From: Mycobacterium colombiense
GTDB lineage: Bacteria; Actinomycetota; Actinomycetes; Mycobacteriales; Mycobacteriaceae
Direction: 5' to 3'
NCBI RefSeq assembly: GCF_001665835.1
Contig: NZ_LZSX01000098.1
Span: forward strand, 1 to 64,000
Length of the DNA: 64,000 bases
A model generated the notes under the pieces. It did not search any database and was not told the DNA's origin. It saw nothing but the letters and a program-made list of their open reading frames with translations. Below, in pieces: positions 39,994 to 48,382 of this stretch (positions within the stretch are counted from its first letter, which is position 1; each line of letters begins with the position of its first letter). The translations under genes and the position numbers were made by a program.

Positions 39994-40277
39994 CACCCAT
40001 GATAGGCGCGGAGTTCGCCAGTGCACGTGCATCGCGCGTGCCCGCTAACGCGGTTACCCAAAACCACTGGCATAAGCCAGCGAATCATCGGCCCGCAGAT
40101 CCGCGCCTTCACCTGCGCCGCTGTGCCTGTGGCGGCTTAGCCCGAATCCGTTGGACACGATCAAGTTTCGGCGCACACAGCTGATTCATAGCCGGCTTTG
40201 CCGAACGAGAGTTTGGCGTTCTTACCGGTAATTCGGTGGCGTTTAGAGCCTGCCGCTCCCGGGTAGAGCCTCGAACC

Positions 40278-41072
40278 ATGTGGGGGTCAGTGCTGGGCTT
40301 GGGGATCCTGGCTGCGCTCAATCCTGTCCGTCTAGGCCTCGCGCTGCTGATGATCTCCCGGCCACGGCCCGGACCCAGCCTGCTCGCGTACTGGCTCGGC
40401 GGATTGACGGTGTGCATTCCCGAGCTGCTCATCCCGCTGATGTTGCTGAACTTCACCCCGGTGTTCGGACACGTTGCGCACGGCTCGGCATCCCCGTCGA
40501 CGAGCTCGACCCTCGGCAAGATTCAGATCGGCCTCGGCGTGGTCGGCCTGTCGATCGCCGCTGTGATGACGGTGCGCTTCCTGACCCGTCCACGGACGCC
40601 GCAACCCGTACCCGGGGACGACCGCTCCCGGGAACTGTCGATGGTCTCGGGTGCGCCGATCGCGATGCCGCGGCTGCTGACCCGGGTCCCCGATGAGTCG
40701 ACCGAGAACCCATCGCCATTCCGGCGTCTCCTCGGCCGCATTCACCACGCGTGGGACAGCGGCTCGTCCTGGGTCGCGTGGGTGATCGGCATCATCTCGG
40801 TCCCGGTCGACGGTGTCCTTTTCATCGTCGCGATCATCGCGGCCTCGGGGGCATCGATCACCGCCCAGGCCAGCGCTTCCGTCGCGTTCATCATCCTGAT
40901 GTACGCCGTCGTCGAGGTCATCCTCGTCGGCTACGTGGTCACGCCGGCGAAAACCCAATCTCTCTTGCTCGTACTGCACGACTGGGTGCGGACCTACCAC
41001 CGGCAAATTCTGGTGGCGCTGTTCACGGTGGTCGGGGTGTCGCAGCTGGCCCAGGGTCTGCACATCCTCTGA
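40278..41072 (+). CDS. GAP/Sap family lipid-addressing membrane protein
   Basis: A 264-residue integral membrane protein. The N-terminal signature LAALNPVRLGLALLMISRPRP and GLTVCIPELLIPLMLLN are typical of the GAP family (Sap, sulfolipid-1-addressing protein; Gap, needed for glycopeptidolipid surface transport). About six hydrophobic helices are visible, with a polar loop in the middle (~110-160). Family members are encoded beside lipopeptide or sulfolipid loci and help place the product at the cell surface. Its position divergent from mbtH and the giant NRPS suggests it serves that lipopeptide. The ATG at 40278 is preferred over the GTG at 40236, because the extra 14 residues are charged and precede the conserved start. 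Confidence 0.88.
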   Translation: MWGSVLGLGILAALNPVRLGLALLMISRPRPGPSLLAYWLGGLTVCIPELLIPLMLLNFTPVFGHVAHGSASPSTSSTLGKIQIGLGVVGLSIAAVMTVRFLTRPRTPQPVPGDDRSRELSMVSGAPIAMPRLLTRVPDESTENPSPFRRLLGRIHHAWDSGSSWVAWVIGIISVPVDGVLFIVAIIAASGASITAQASASVAFIILMYAVVEVILVGYVVTPAKTQSLLLVLHDWVRTYHRQILVALFTVVGVSQLAQGLHIL

Positions 41073-41083
41073 AGCGTCGGGCC

Positions 41084-41617
41084 TCAGCCCGAACGCGGCG
41101 GGCGCTCCCTCTGGACCAAATTACGGGCGATCTCCTCGACCCGGGTGTTGGTCTCCTGCGAGAGCCTGGTCAGCAGGCCGAACGCTCGATCGGCGTCGAT
41201 GTCGAATCGCTCCATCAGCATGCCCTTGGCCTGCACCACGCCCACCAGCTCGCCGTGATCGAGCAACGGGGAGTTGGTGGGGCTCCACACCTTCGGCAGG
41301 AATTCGTCGGGGGCGCCGGGATCGGGAATGTCATACCGCTGCATCCGCATCGTATGGGGGTGGCCGCTCTCCATCGCGGTCTCCAGCGACGACGCGAGCT
41401 TCGCCGTCCCGTCGGCGTGCGGATCCTTGGGATTGTCCGGGAAGGCGTCGAAGAGGTACTGCCCGGGAAGTTCGCCGCGCTCCCGGAGCGTGACGCGCTC
41501 GTAGTCTTTGCTTGCCGCGCGTATCCGCAGATCGCGATCGAGAAGCAAGCAGCACACGCCCGATGCCCCCCGGACCATTTTTCGGGCGATCGCCTCGAAC
41601 CGATCTTGATTGCGCAC
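41084..41617 (-). CDS. PAS-ANTAR domain regulator
   Basis: A protein of about 177 residues with a PAS-like sensor part (LRIRAASKDYERVT, LFDAFPDNPKDPHADG) and a C-terminal ANTAR helix bundle (VVQAKGMLMERFDIDADRAFGLL, then TRVEEIARNLV). ANTAR domains bind paired hairpins in nascent RNA and prevent transcription termination, so this is probably an RNA-level regulator responding to a small ligand or redox signal. The start is uncertain: GTG at 41617 gives a compact protein beginning at the PAS domain, while a TTG at 41683 adds 22 residues; neither has a clear ribosome-binding site. It is convergent with the Sap-like gene (11 bases apart) and divergent from the transglutaminase gene. Confidence 0.8.
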   Translation of the reverse strand: MRNQDRFEAIARKMVRGASGVCCLLLDRDLRIRAASKDYERVTLRERGELPGQYLFDAFPDNPKDPHADGTAKLASSLETAMESGHPHTMRMQRYDIPDPGAPDEFLPKVWSPTNSPLLDHGELVGVVQAKGMLMERFDIDADRAFGLLTRLSQETNTRVEEIARNLVQRERPPRSG

Positions 41618-41712
41618 TGTGAGGGACCGCTTACTCGTTTCGCTGCGGTGTCTAACCTGCCGACGATCGGGTGCCGGTAGCAATTCCAGAACAACTAACG
41701 CAGTATCTGGCT

Positions 41713-42516
41713 ATGAGACGAGAAGTGGGCGCCGAGCTCGAAGTCGAAATCACCGCGGCCACGACGCTTGAGTTTCAGATTGCTGTCGCACCGCATCCGC
41801 GAACGGAGGTCTTCGAGTCGCTGCGCTTCGTCTTGAACGGACGGCCGATCACGCCCCTCGAAGTCAGCGGGCTGCACGGCAACCGTATCCATAAGTTCGA
41901 CGCGGCGGCGGGCACACTGCAAGTCAACTACGAGGCGACAATCGTGGGCCAGACCGATCCAGCGCCGGTGACCGAATACGACCAGTCGATGTACCTGCGA
42001 CCCAGCCGTTACGCCGAATCCGATAAGTTCTTTGGTTTCGCTGCAACCGAATTCGGCAACGATCGCGATTCGGCGGAACTCCTGGAGCACGTTAGTTCCT
42101 GGGTGGGCACCAGACTGGACTATGTACCCGGCTCTAGCGATCCGATTGACGGGGCGGTGGACACGATGCTCGCTGGCGCAGGTGTGTGCCGCGACTACGC
42201 GCACCTGGTGGTGGCGCTCCTGCGAGCGGTCAGCGTCCCGGCCCGCGTGGCATCCGTGTACGCGCCAGGCGTATATCCGATGGACTTCCACGCCGTCGCC
42301 GAGGCTTTCGTCGACGGGCACTGGCGGGTTGTCGACGCGACACTGCTGGCGCCGCGGCAGACATTGGTGCGGATAGCCACCGGTCGCGACGCCTCCGACA
42401 CAGCGTTCCTCGACAATCACAAAGGCGCGATCACGCTGAATCGTCTGCTGGTAAATGCCATTGTTGATGGCGAACTGCCTTGCGATTCCATCGACCAACT
42501 GGTTTCCATCCGCTGA
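41713..42516 (+). CDS. Transglutaminase-like cysteine protease family protein
   Basis: A 267-residue cytosolic protein with an N-terminal beta-rich transglutaminase-associated domain (~1-150) and a catalytic transglutaminase core. The triad residues are visible: Cys in AGAGVCRDYAHL, His in DFHAVAEAFV and Asp in WRVVDAT. Such bacterial proteins are generally peptidases or amide-bond enzymes of unknown substrate. The ATG at 41713 (MRREVGAELEVEI) is preferred over GTG at 41671 because the family start usually directly precedes the first beta strand. No ribosome-binding site stands out, so a leaderless transcript is possible. No neighbour suggests its target. Confidence 0.88.
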   Translation: MRREVGAELEVEITAATTLEFQIAVAPHPRTEVFESLRFVLNGRPITPLEVSGLHGNRIHKFDAAAGTLQVNYEATIVGQTDPAPVTEYDQSMYLRPSRYAESDKFFGFAATEFGNDRDSAELLEHVSSWVGTRLDYVPGSSDPIDGAVDTMLAGAGVCRDYAHLVVALLRAVSVPARVASVYAPGVYPMDFHAVAEAFVDGHWRVVDATLLAPRQTLVRIATGRDASDTAFLDNHKGAITLNRLLVNAIVDGELPCDSIDQLVSIR

Positions 42517-42772
42517 TCAACTACGGAACCAGAACTGACGACAGTCTGACCTTGAGTAGCGTTGTGCCAGAACAGCATTGGTAGTACATCGAGTGTGGGC
42601 CGAAGCTCGAACCCCACGACCGACCCGAGGCTCGGATGCAAGCTCGCCTCCGGACCGGACCACTGGCGTAGTGTGGACCCCGTCGGCGATATTTCGCACC
42701 TGACTACTCAAAGCCATGTCGTCGTCGATTCGAATGATTGGCCGGTTCCGCGGTCAAGACGGGAGCGTCAAT

Positions 42773-43243
42773 ATGGCGCCACAGACGGTCCACACAGATG
42801 TCGGGCGCGCGCGCACCCCGCCGCTACGCACACCGCGCTTGCGTCTCAAGCCCAAAGCGCCCCAAAGCGGGTTTGTCGACGGAGCGTGGTGGCCGCACAG
42901 TGACGATCTCACGGCAGAACTGCCAGATCTGCTGTCGGTGCTTTCAGTTCGACTCGGTCCGATTGGCCGGGTAATCTATAAACTCACCGAATGGTCAACG
43001 GCGCCAGCGAAATTGACATATGCGAATCGCACGATACGGCTCGACGGATATACCCTCCAGCCAGTCAACACCGTCGAGCTACTCGGACTCAACCGCACGA
43101 GAATCGTTCTTCTGGTGGTTTCGCCGCACGCCGACCCAGACCAGGCACATGCCGTCATGATGACCGCAGCGGGCCCGAACAATGCCTTGACGGTCGACAG
43201 CCTGCTGACGATCAGCGCGAAAGAAGAGAAGGCCCGCGTATAG
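42773..43243 (+). CDS. DUF5994 family protein (first of a convergent pair)
   Basis: A 156-residue protein with the DUF5994 pattern: TPRLRLKPKAP near the start, GFVDGAWWPHSDDLTAELPDLL, then a W-rich beta segment (LTEWSTAPAKLTYANRTIRLDGY) and ELLGLNRTRIVLLVVSPHADPDQA. The biochemical role of the family is not known. The ATG at 42773 has GGGAG seven bases upstream and is preferred over ATG at 42716. A related protein lies 15 bases downstream in the opposite orientation. Confidence 0.82.
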   Translation: MAPQTVHTDVGRARTPPLRTPRLRLKPKAPQSGFVDGAWWPHSDDLTAELPDLLSVLSVRLGPIGRVIYKLTEWSTAPAKLTYANRTIRLDGYTLQPVNTVELLGLNRTRIVLLVVSPHADPDQAHAVMMTAAGPNNALTVDSLLTISAKEEKARV

Positions 43244-43258
43244 GCCCCTTTTGGCTTG

Positions 43259-43867
43259 CTATCGCGCTCCGGCACCGCGCTTCAGCGGAACTCGGCGACG
43301 CACTTCAATCATGCTCTCGCCCTGGGCCGCACGGACTATGCATTCGGCGGTCTTGAACGCTCGTGAATCGTGATGGATCGGGTAGACGGGCAGGCCGGCG
43401 GCCCGGCGCAAAATCATTACCGCGAGCGCTGTAGCAGTTCGGTACGGAACCAACAGCAGCGCCGCCCGCGCATCCCGGCCAATGACCGTCATGACCTGTG
43501 GATGAATTCCTAGCAACCAACCGAAATTGAGATCCCGCTGGCCTTGTAACGATGACCAGTTGACGTTGATATCAACGACCTGGCCTAGGCGGGCGTCCAA
43601 CACGGAGACCAAGTCAGGCAGTTCTCGCGAGACCAGTCCGGTGCGAGGCCACCAAGCGCCATCGATCTTGTTCCCGAGCCGGGATGCCAGCGTGAGTCGC
43701 AGCGGGGCTGTTGGCCACGCCGCCGCACTGCCCCGATCGCGCATGAGAGTGACTCCGGCCGGGTCAGCCGTATCCGTTCGGCGCTGCTCGATCGAGTGCA
43801 ACATCGCGCCTGATATCGGATTCTGCTCAGACGCAACGAGTCCGAACAACGGATCTGCGCGATTCAT
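43259..43867 (-). CDS. DUF5994 family protein (second of a convergent pair)
   Basis: A 202-residue protein sharing the DUF5994 core with its neighbour: APLRLTLASRLGNKIDGAWWPRTGLVSRELPDLVSVLDARLGQV, then a W-containing strand and LLGIHPQVMTVIGRDARAALLLVPYRTATALAVMILRRAAG. The N-terminal ~55 residues are longer and not conserved in the neighbour. The ATG at 43867 is preferred; ATG at 43882 is in frame and also possible. The pair probably arose by duplication and inversion. Function unknown. Confidence 0.8.
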   Translation of the reverse strand: MNRADPLFGLVASEQNPISGAMLHSIEQRRTDTADPAGVTLMRDRGSAAAWPTAPLRLTLASRLGNKIDGAWWPRTGLVSRELPDLVSVLDARLGQVVDINVNWSSLQGQRDLNFGWLLGIHPQVMTVIGRDARAALLLVPYRTATALAVMILRRAAGLPVYPIHHDSRAFKTAECIVRAAQGESMIEVRRRVPLKRGAGAR

Positions 43868-44349
43868 GAATCGACCCTTCACAGTTCGAAGCGATCGGCC
43901 CGTAGGTCGGGGCGACGGAGGAATCGCATTGTCCGTGATCTCGTTCGCGCAACGGCGTTCGAGGCCAGTGCCGACAACGAAACGGCTCTGCCTCGACCGT
44001 ACGCCTCCAGCGGCTCATGTGTCACCGATCGGCCAGGCCATGAGGTCGACCAGCAGGGGCTCGTCGTGCGTCCGCTTGTTGACGACCGGCCGGCACACGA
44101 ATGCGAAAAGCGTTCGGCCGACGGGCCGTTGTCCGGCCCGTCCTGATCGCCCTCCCGCGTAGGCCCGCTGGCTTGAAGTTCGACGCCAAGGTAAGCATTC
44201 CGTCGACACCGATGGCGCTGGATTGGGCTTTTTTCAAGGCTTTTGGACAATTCCGGCGGCCGATCCGAGTAGAGCAGAACCTGGCAGCGCGATCAGGTGT
44301 AGACTCGCCGGACCGGGACCACTCAGGCCCCCAAAATCAAAGGGCCGCA
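43868..44349. other. Intergenic region without a recognisable gene
   Basis: About 480 bases. Short frames exist on both strands (for example minus strand 44015-44209, in the same frame as the following DUF5994 gene but ended by a stop). None has a recognisable motif or convincing start signal. Confidence 0.4.
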
Positions 44350-44484
44350 GTGTCTGACAAATCCCCACGAAAAACCATGGCCAAGAAATCGGGCCAGTCT
44401 TTGAAAGAGAAACGCGCCGCGAAGCGCCTCAAGGCAGCTCAGAGCTCACCGACCGAACCTTTGCTTCATACCAAGAAATCCTGA
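44350..44484 (+). CDS. Very small basic conserved-type protein (44 residues)
   Basis: A 44-residue lysine-rich protein, VSDKSPRKTMAKKSG followed by LKEKRAAKRLKAAQ. The GTG start at 44350 has AAAGGG about nine bases upstream. Small proteins of the form 'SDKSPRK..KKS.KS.KEKRA.KR' are familiar to me from mycobacterial genomes, but I know of no function. The frame is open further upstream (to 44101) without resemblance to protein-coding sequence. It is predicted to be cytosolic and possibly nucleic-acid binding, by charge only. It lies 227 bases upstream of the cold-shock gene on the same strand. Confidence 0.65.
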   Translation: MSDKSPRKTMAKKSGQSLKEKRAAKRLKAAQSSPTEPLLHTKKS

Positions 44485-44669
44485 CGCACCGAGGTCCTCG
44501 ATGCTGGGGCTCGTCATGCGGGGCCGGAGCCGTCACAACGTTGCGGCGCGCAAGTCTCGCGTAGGTCGGACGCAAAGGACGAAACGCGCGAACAACACCC
44601 CGCAGTCCCGAAGGTGACCGAAGATTATGCCGGCAGCCGTTTTGTTGATCCGTGCTACGGTTGCCGCGC

Positions 44670-44690
44670 GGATGTATCCGAATTACATCC
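44670..44690 (+). promoter_or_regulatory. Inverted repeat in the 5' leader of the cold-shock gene
   Basis: GGATGTA and TACATCC form a perfect 7-bp stem with a 7-base loop, ending 21 bases before the cold-shock ATG and just upstream of its ribosome-binding site. In the mRNA it could form a temperature-sensitive hairpin; as DNA it could be an operator. Confidence 0.4.
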
Positions 44691-44711
44691 ACTGAAAGAG
44701 AGAAGTTTGGT

Positions 44712-44915
44712 ATGGCGCAGGGAACTGTAAAATGGTTCAACAGCGAGAAGGGTTTCGGATTTATCGCTCCTGACGGCGAAGCCAAGGATGTGTTCGTCCA
44801 CCATTCTGAGATTCAAGGTAGCGGATTCCGTTCGCTCGAGGAGAATCAACGGGTCGAGTTCGAGATCACCCAGGGACCTAAAGGCCCTCAGGCGGTCGGA
44901 GTCACCGCCGTCTAG
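44712..44915 (+). CDS. cspA: Cold-shock protein (CspA family)
   Basis: A 67-residue single-OB-fold protein with both RNA-binding motifs intact: KGFGFI (RNP1-type) and DVFVHHSEI (RNP2-type), after GTVKWFNSEK. The length equals that of typical actinobacterial CspA. These proteins bind single-stranded RNA and act as RNA chaperones in the cytosol. The ATG at 44712 follows GAAAGAGAGAAG; the upstream in-frame start at 44652 falls in the leader and is not used. A 7-bp hairpin sits in the leader at 44670-44690. Confidence 0.97.
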   Translation: MAQGTVKWFNSEKGFGFIAPDGEAKDVFVHHSEIQGSGFRSLEENQRVEFEITQGPKGPQAVGVTAV

Positions 44916-44982
44916 ACCGCTCAGACCACAGCACCAAAACGCATCGTTCGCGAAAGGCTTTGCGCCGCAGCGTAATTTGCGG

Positions 44983-46221
44983 TTAGGCAGACCAAATTCT
45001 GCGCCGGTGCCGATTACCGCGAGAGCTTATCGCCGTCGCCAGTCCCCCTCGCCGCACATCGTCACCGGCATTTGCCGCCCGTGATCGGTCCGCGGCGGTA
45101 CGGAACCTGTTCTCGGACGCGGTCTCTGGTGCGTCGTCGGCGGTGGCGAGCAGAAACCGGTCGGGCAGCGCCAATTTGCAGACCGTGCGGACGGTGAGTA
45201 GGTACTGCCGAATCAACGGACCCGTGGTGTAGGGCAAATCGTAGGTGACACACAAGGTCCGCACCCGGTCCGCGATCTCTGGGTAGCGATTGCTCGGCAG
45301 ATCAGGGAAGAGGTGGTGCTCAATTTGGTAACAGAGGTTCCCGCTCATGAAAGCCAGCACCGGGCCGGCCCGAAAGTTCGCAGTACCCAACATTTGCCGG
45401 AGATACCAGTCGGCCTTCGTCTCGTTATCCAGAACCGCAGGCGTGAACTTTTCCGCCCCATCCGGGAAGTGGCCGCAGACGATTACCGTGTACGCCCATA
45501 CGTTGCGCAACAGGTTCGCGACAACGTTCGCCGCAAGTGCGCGGCGCCATCGGCGGCGGCTGAACGCGGGAAACAGAACGTAATCCTTGATGACCTGGCG
45601 AGCGATCTTGCGCATCATCGCCATCTTGTGTATCGATTTACGCGCGTCTGTCGTCTCGCGATCCCGGACCGCGTACAGGCCGTGCAGCGCGACACCCCAT
45701 TCGAATAAGAGCGCCAGCAGCCCCGCGCGCAATGGCTGCAGTAGCGAGCTCGGTTTCCACTCCTGATCTCGAGTGACCCGCACGACTCCGAATCCGAGGT
45801 CGTCGTCCACGCCGACGATGTTGGTAAACATGTGGTGTCGGTGGTTGTGAGAGGACTGCCAGTGCGCCGAGGGCCCGACCATGTCCCATTCCCAGGTACT
45901 GGAATGGATTTCCGGATCGTTCATCCAATCCCATTGACCGTGGGTGATGTTGTGGCTGAGTTCCATGTTCTCGACACACTTGGCCACCGCCAGCGCGGCG
46001 GTTCCCACGGCCCATCCCGGCTTGCTTTTGCTGACGCCGATCGTGAGCCGCGCCGCGAGCTCGAGGCATCGTTGAAAGGCGATGGTGCGCCGGATGTACT
46101 CGCGGTCCTTCACACCGCGCGAATCCTCGACTTCGCAACGGATCGCGTCCAGCGCGATCGCGAGCGCATCGAGGTCGTCGGCGCTGAGATGGGCGTATTC
46201 AGGTACTTCGGTGATGGCCAT
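44983..46221 (-). CDS. DesA3-type membrane fatty-acid desaturase
   Basis: A 412-residue membrane di-iron desaturase/hydroxylase. The three histidine boxes are present: HNITH (residues ~94-98), HNHRHH (~125-130) and QIEHH (~314-318). Hydrophobic helices lie around the first boxes and between box 2 and box 3. The family, including M. tuberculosis DesA3, inserts a cis double bond into stearoyl-CoA using an oxidoreductase partner, which is not encoded here. The start MAITEVPEYAHLSADDLDAL resembles that of DesA3. A 21-base tandem repeat begins 20 bases upstream of the start and may be an operator. The C-terminal ~40 residues are arginine-rich and not typical of the family. Confidence 0.93.
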   Translation of the reverse strand: MAITEVPEYAHLSADDLDALAIALDAIRCEVEDSRGVKDREYIRRTIAFQRCLELAARLTIGVSKSKPGWAVGTAALAVAKCVENMELSHNITHGQWDWMNDPEIHSSTWEWDMVGPSAHWQSSHNHRHHMFTNIVGVDDDLGFGVVRVTRDQEWKPSSLLQPLRAGLLALLFEWGVALHGLYAVRDRETTDARKSIHKMAMMRKIARQVIKDYVLFPAFSRRRWRRALAANVVANLLRNVWAYTVIVCGHFPDGAEKFTPAVLDNETKADWYLRQMLGTANFRAGPVLAFMSGNLCYQIEHHLFPDLPSNRYPEIADRVRTLCVTYDLPYTTGPLIRQYLLTVRTVCKLALPDRFLLATADDAPETASENRFRTAADRSRAANAGDDVRRGGLATAISSRGNRHRRRIWSA

Positions 46222-46241
46222 CGACGCTCACTGCCTGTTGC

Positions 46242-46283
46242 GCGCGGTGACGTACGGCGTTCGCGCGGTGACGTACGGCGTTC
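46242..46283. repeat. Two exact tandem copies of a 21-base unit upstream of the desaturase
   Basis: Copies at 46242-46262 and 46263-46283 are identical, each containing GTGACGTACGGCG. A third, degraded start of the unit follows at 46284 (GCGCGGCGAC). The array lies directly upstream of the desaturase start and may bind a regulator or be a simple replication-slippage duplication. Confidence 0.8.
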
Positions 46284-46293
46284 GCGCGGCGAC

Positions 46294-46757
46294 ACGCGGA
46301 CAGGAAAAGTTCACGAACCGCAGCAAAGTGGGTCACGTCCGATCTTTTAAGTGGCAGTTACGCGCAAGCGGCGAGGATCGGCGCGAGGTCAGCGGCTACG
46401 CTCGTCGGCACGGCCTCGCGGCTGATGCCACTGCCGCCGTCACCCCCACCACCGGATCGGGGTGAGATGGCGACCCGCCCGGAACCTACCGGCCCGGTGG
46501 ACGGCTGAATCATCTGGTTGAGTACCTGCCTATTGGTTGACCCTGAGGCTACAGGAGATGCGAGACCGGCAGCCCTGCGCACGGGAGAAGTTGTCGGGAC
46601 ACCCCCATGGACCAGCTGCGATGTTCGCGGTGCCGGCTCCCGGTCGTTGCTTACCAACGTTCGCTGTGGTAAGCGACCACCATTTCTTTGTCGTCGGCGG
46701 CAGGCACATGCAAAACCAATAGTCTGGTGCTTTGGACGCCGTTCGAGAGGTAATGAC
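46294..46757. other. Intergenic region between the desaturase and gabD2
   Basis: About 460 bases between divergent genes. It presumably holds both promoters. Several short open frames exist on both strands but none has recognisable protein motifs, and I see no clear RNA gene. Confidence 0.4.
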
Positions 46758-48314
46758 ATGCCCGCACCGTCAGCCGAGGTCTTCGACCGCCTGCGTCAGC
46801 TCGCCGCGATCAAAGACACCACCGCACGCCAGACCAAGACGATCGACGAGGTCTTCACGGGCAGGCCGCTGACCACCATCCCGATCGGCACGGCCGACGA
46901 CGTCGAAGCCGCGTTCGCCGAAGCGCGCGCGGCCCAGGCCGCCTGGGCAAACCGCCCGGTCAGCGAGCGCGTCGCCGTTATCGCCCGCTATCGCGACCTC
47001 GTCGTGAAGAACCGCGAGTTCCTGATGGATCTCCTGCAGGCCGAGGCCGGTAAAGCCCGCTGGGCGGCGCAGGAGGAAATCATCGACCTGATGGCGAACG
47101 CGAACTACTACGCCGGCGTCGCCGAGGACCTGCTCAAGCCCCGCACGGTGCCCGCGCTGCTTCCCGGGATCGGCAAGACCACGGTCGCTTACCAGCCCAA
47201 GGGCGTGGTCGGGGTGATTTCGCCGTGGAACTACCCCATGACGCTGACCGTGTCCGACTCGGTGCCGGCGCTGCTGGCGGGCAACGCGGTGGTGCTCAAG
47301 CCGGACAGCCAGACCCCGTACTGCGCGCTCGCGTGCGCCGAGCTGCTCTATGAGGCCGGCCTGCCGCGGGCGCTCTATGCGGTCGTGCCCGGGCCGGGCT
47401 CGGTGGTCGGCACCGCGATCATCGACAACTGCGACTACCTGATGTTCACCGGTTCGACCGCCACCGGCAGGGAGCTCGCCGAACACGCGGGTCGTCGGCT
47501 GATCGGATTCTCGGCCGAACTCGGGGGCAAGAACGCGATGATCGTCGCGCGGGGCGCCAACCTGGACAAGGCCGCCAAGGCGGCCACCCGGGCGTGCTTC
47601 TCGAACGCGGGCCAGCTGTGCATCTCCATCGAGCGGATCTACGTGGAGAAGGACATCGCCGACGATTTCATCGGCAAGTTCGGTGCCGCGGTGCGAAACA
47701 TGAAGCTGGGCACCGCATATGACTTCTCGGTCGACATGGGCAGCCTGATCTCCGCGGGTCAGCTCGACACCGTGACGGACCACGTCGACGACGCGAAAGC
47801 CAAGGGCGCCAAGGTGATTGCGGGCGGTAAGGCCCGGCCCGACGTCGGGCCGCTGTTCTACGAGCCGACGGTGCTGACCGACGTCACGCAGGAGATGGAA
47901 TGCGCGGCCAACGAGACGTTCGGGCCGGTCGTCTCGATCTATCCCGTCGCCGACGTGGATGAGGCCGTCGAGAAGGCCAACGAGACCGAGTACGGGCTCA
48001 ACGCCAGCGTGTGGGCCGGATCCTCGGCGGAGGGCGAGCGGGTCGCCGCCCGGTTGCGGTCGGGGACGGTGAACGTCAACGAGGGCTACGCGTTCGCGTG
48101 GGGCAGCCTCAGCGCGCCGATGGGCGGGATGGGCCAGTCCGGCGTCGGCCGCCGGCACGGTCCCGAGGGTCTGCTGAAGTACACCGAATCGCAGACGATC
48201 GCGACCGCACGCGTGTTCAATCTCGATCCGCCCCTTGGCATTCCGGGGAAACTGTGGCAGAAGTCGCTGTTGCCCATCGTGCGGACGGTATCGAAACTTC
48301 CCGGTCGAAAGTGA
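46758..48314 (+). CDS. gabD2: Succinate-semialdehyde dehydrogenase (NADP-type aldehyde dehydrogenase)
   Basis: A 518-residue aldehyde dehydrogenase that from memory is very close throughout to M. tuberculosis GabD2 (Rv1731). It should oxidise succinic semialdehyde to succinate. Visible landmarks are the NAD(P)-binding region VVGVISPWNYPMTL, the general-base Glu in FSAELGGKN, the catalytic Cys in SNAGQLCISIER and NETFGPVVSIYPV. The ATG at 46758 is preceded by GAGAGG seven bases upstream; the open frame continues to 46518 but without similarity. It is a single transcription unit with a divergent desaturase upstream, and marks return to the conserved mycobacterial gene order after the NRPS-bearing segment. 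Confidence 0.95.
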   Translation: MPAPSAEVFDRLRQLAAIKDTTARQTKTIDEVFTGRPLTTIPIGTADDVEAAFAEARAAQAAWANRPVSERVAVIARYRDLVVKNREFLMDLLQAEAGKARWAAQEEIIDLMANANYYAGVAEDLLKPRTVPALLPGIGKTTVAYQPKGVVGVISPWNYPMTLTVSDSVPALLAGNAVVLKPDSQTPYCALACAELLYEAGLPRALYAVVPGPGSVVGTAIIDNCDYLMFTGSTATGRELAEHAGRRLIGFSAELGGKNAMIVARGANLDKAAKAATRACFSNAGQLCISIERIYVEKDIADDFIGKFGAAVRNMKLGTAYDFSVDMGSLISAGQLDTVTDHVDDAKAKGAKVIAGGKARPDVGPLFYEPTVLTDVTQEMECAANETFGPVVSIYPVADVDEAVEKANETEYGLNASVWAGSSAEGERVAARLRSGTVNVNEGYAFAWGSLSAPMGGMGQSGVGRRHGPEGLLKYTESQTIATARVFNLDPPLGIPGKLWQKSLLPIVRTVSKLPGRK

Positions 48315-48382
48315 CATTCGTAGCGTAAATCCGCGATACGCTCGTCGATGTCAGCGGCACATCGCACGTTCAGGAGTCCGCT

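Larger units (their letters stand above)
39062..40277. other. Long intergenic/leader region between MbtH-NRPS and the Sap-like gene
   Basis: About 1.2 kb with no convincing coding frame on either strand. It is relatively AT-rich around 39360-39480. It separates two divergent transcripts, mbtH-NRPS on the minus strand and the GAP-family gene on the plus strand, so both promoters should lie here. It contains a CRP-like dyad at 39978-39993 and a strong inverted repeat at 39826-39847. I could not place a -10/-35 pair with confidence. Confidence 0.6.

Noticed and set aside
39693..40112. 139-codon minus-strand frame in the NRPS leader region
   Set aside because: No recognisable motif, no convincing ribosome-binding site, and it runs across the CRP-like dyad.
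43879..44250. Minus-strand frame of 123 codons upstream of the DUF5994 gene
   Set aside because: Overlaps the start of the DUF5994 gene in another frame, has a Ser/Arg-rich shadow-like composition and no motif.
46358..46759. Minus-strand 133-codon frame ahead of gabD2
   Set aside because: Low-complexity Gly/Ser-rich end, no motif, and it would cover the gabD2 ribosome-binding site; treated as intergenic.
46770..48317. 515-codon minus-strand frame opposite gabD2
   Set aside because: Exact antisense of a strongly conserved aldehyde dehydrogenase; no independent protein motifs.
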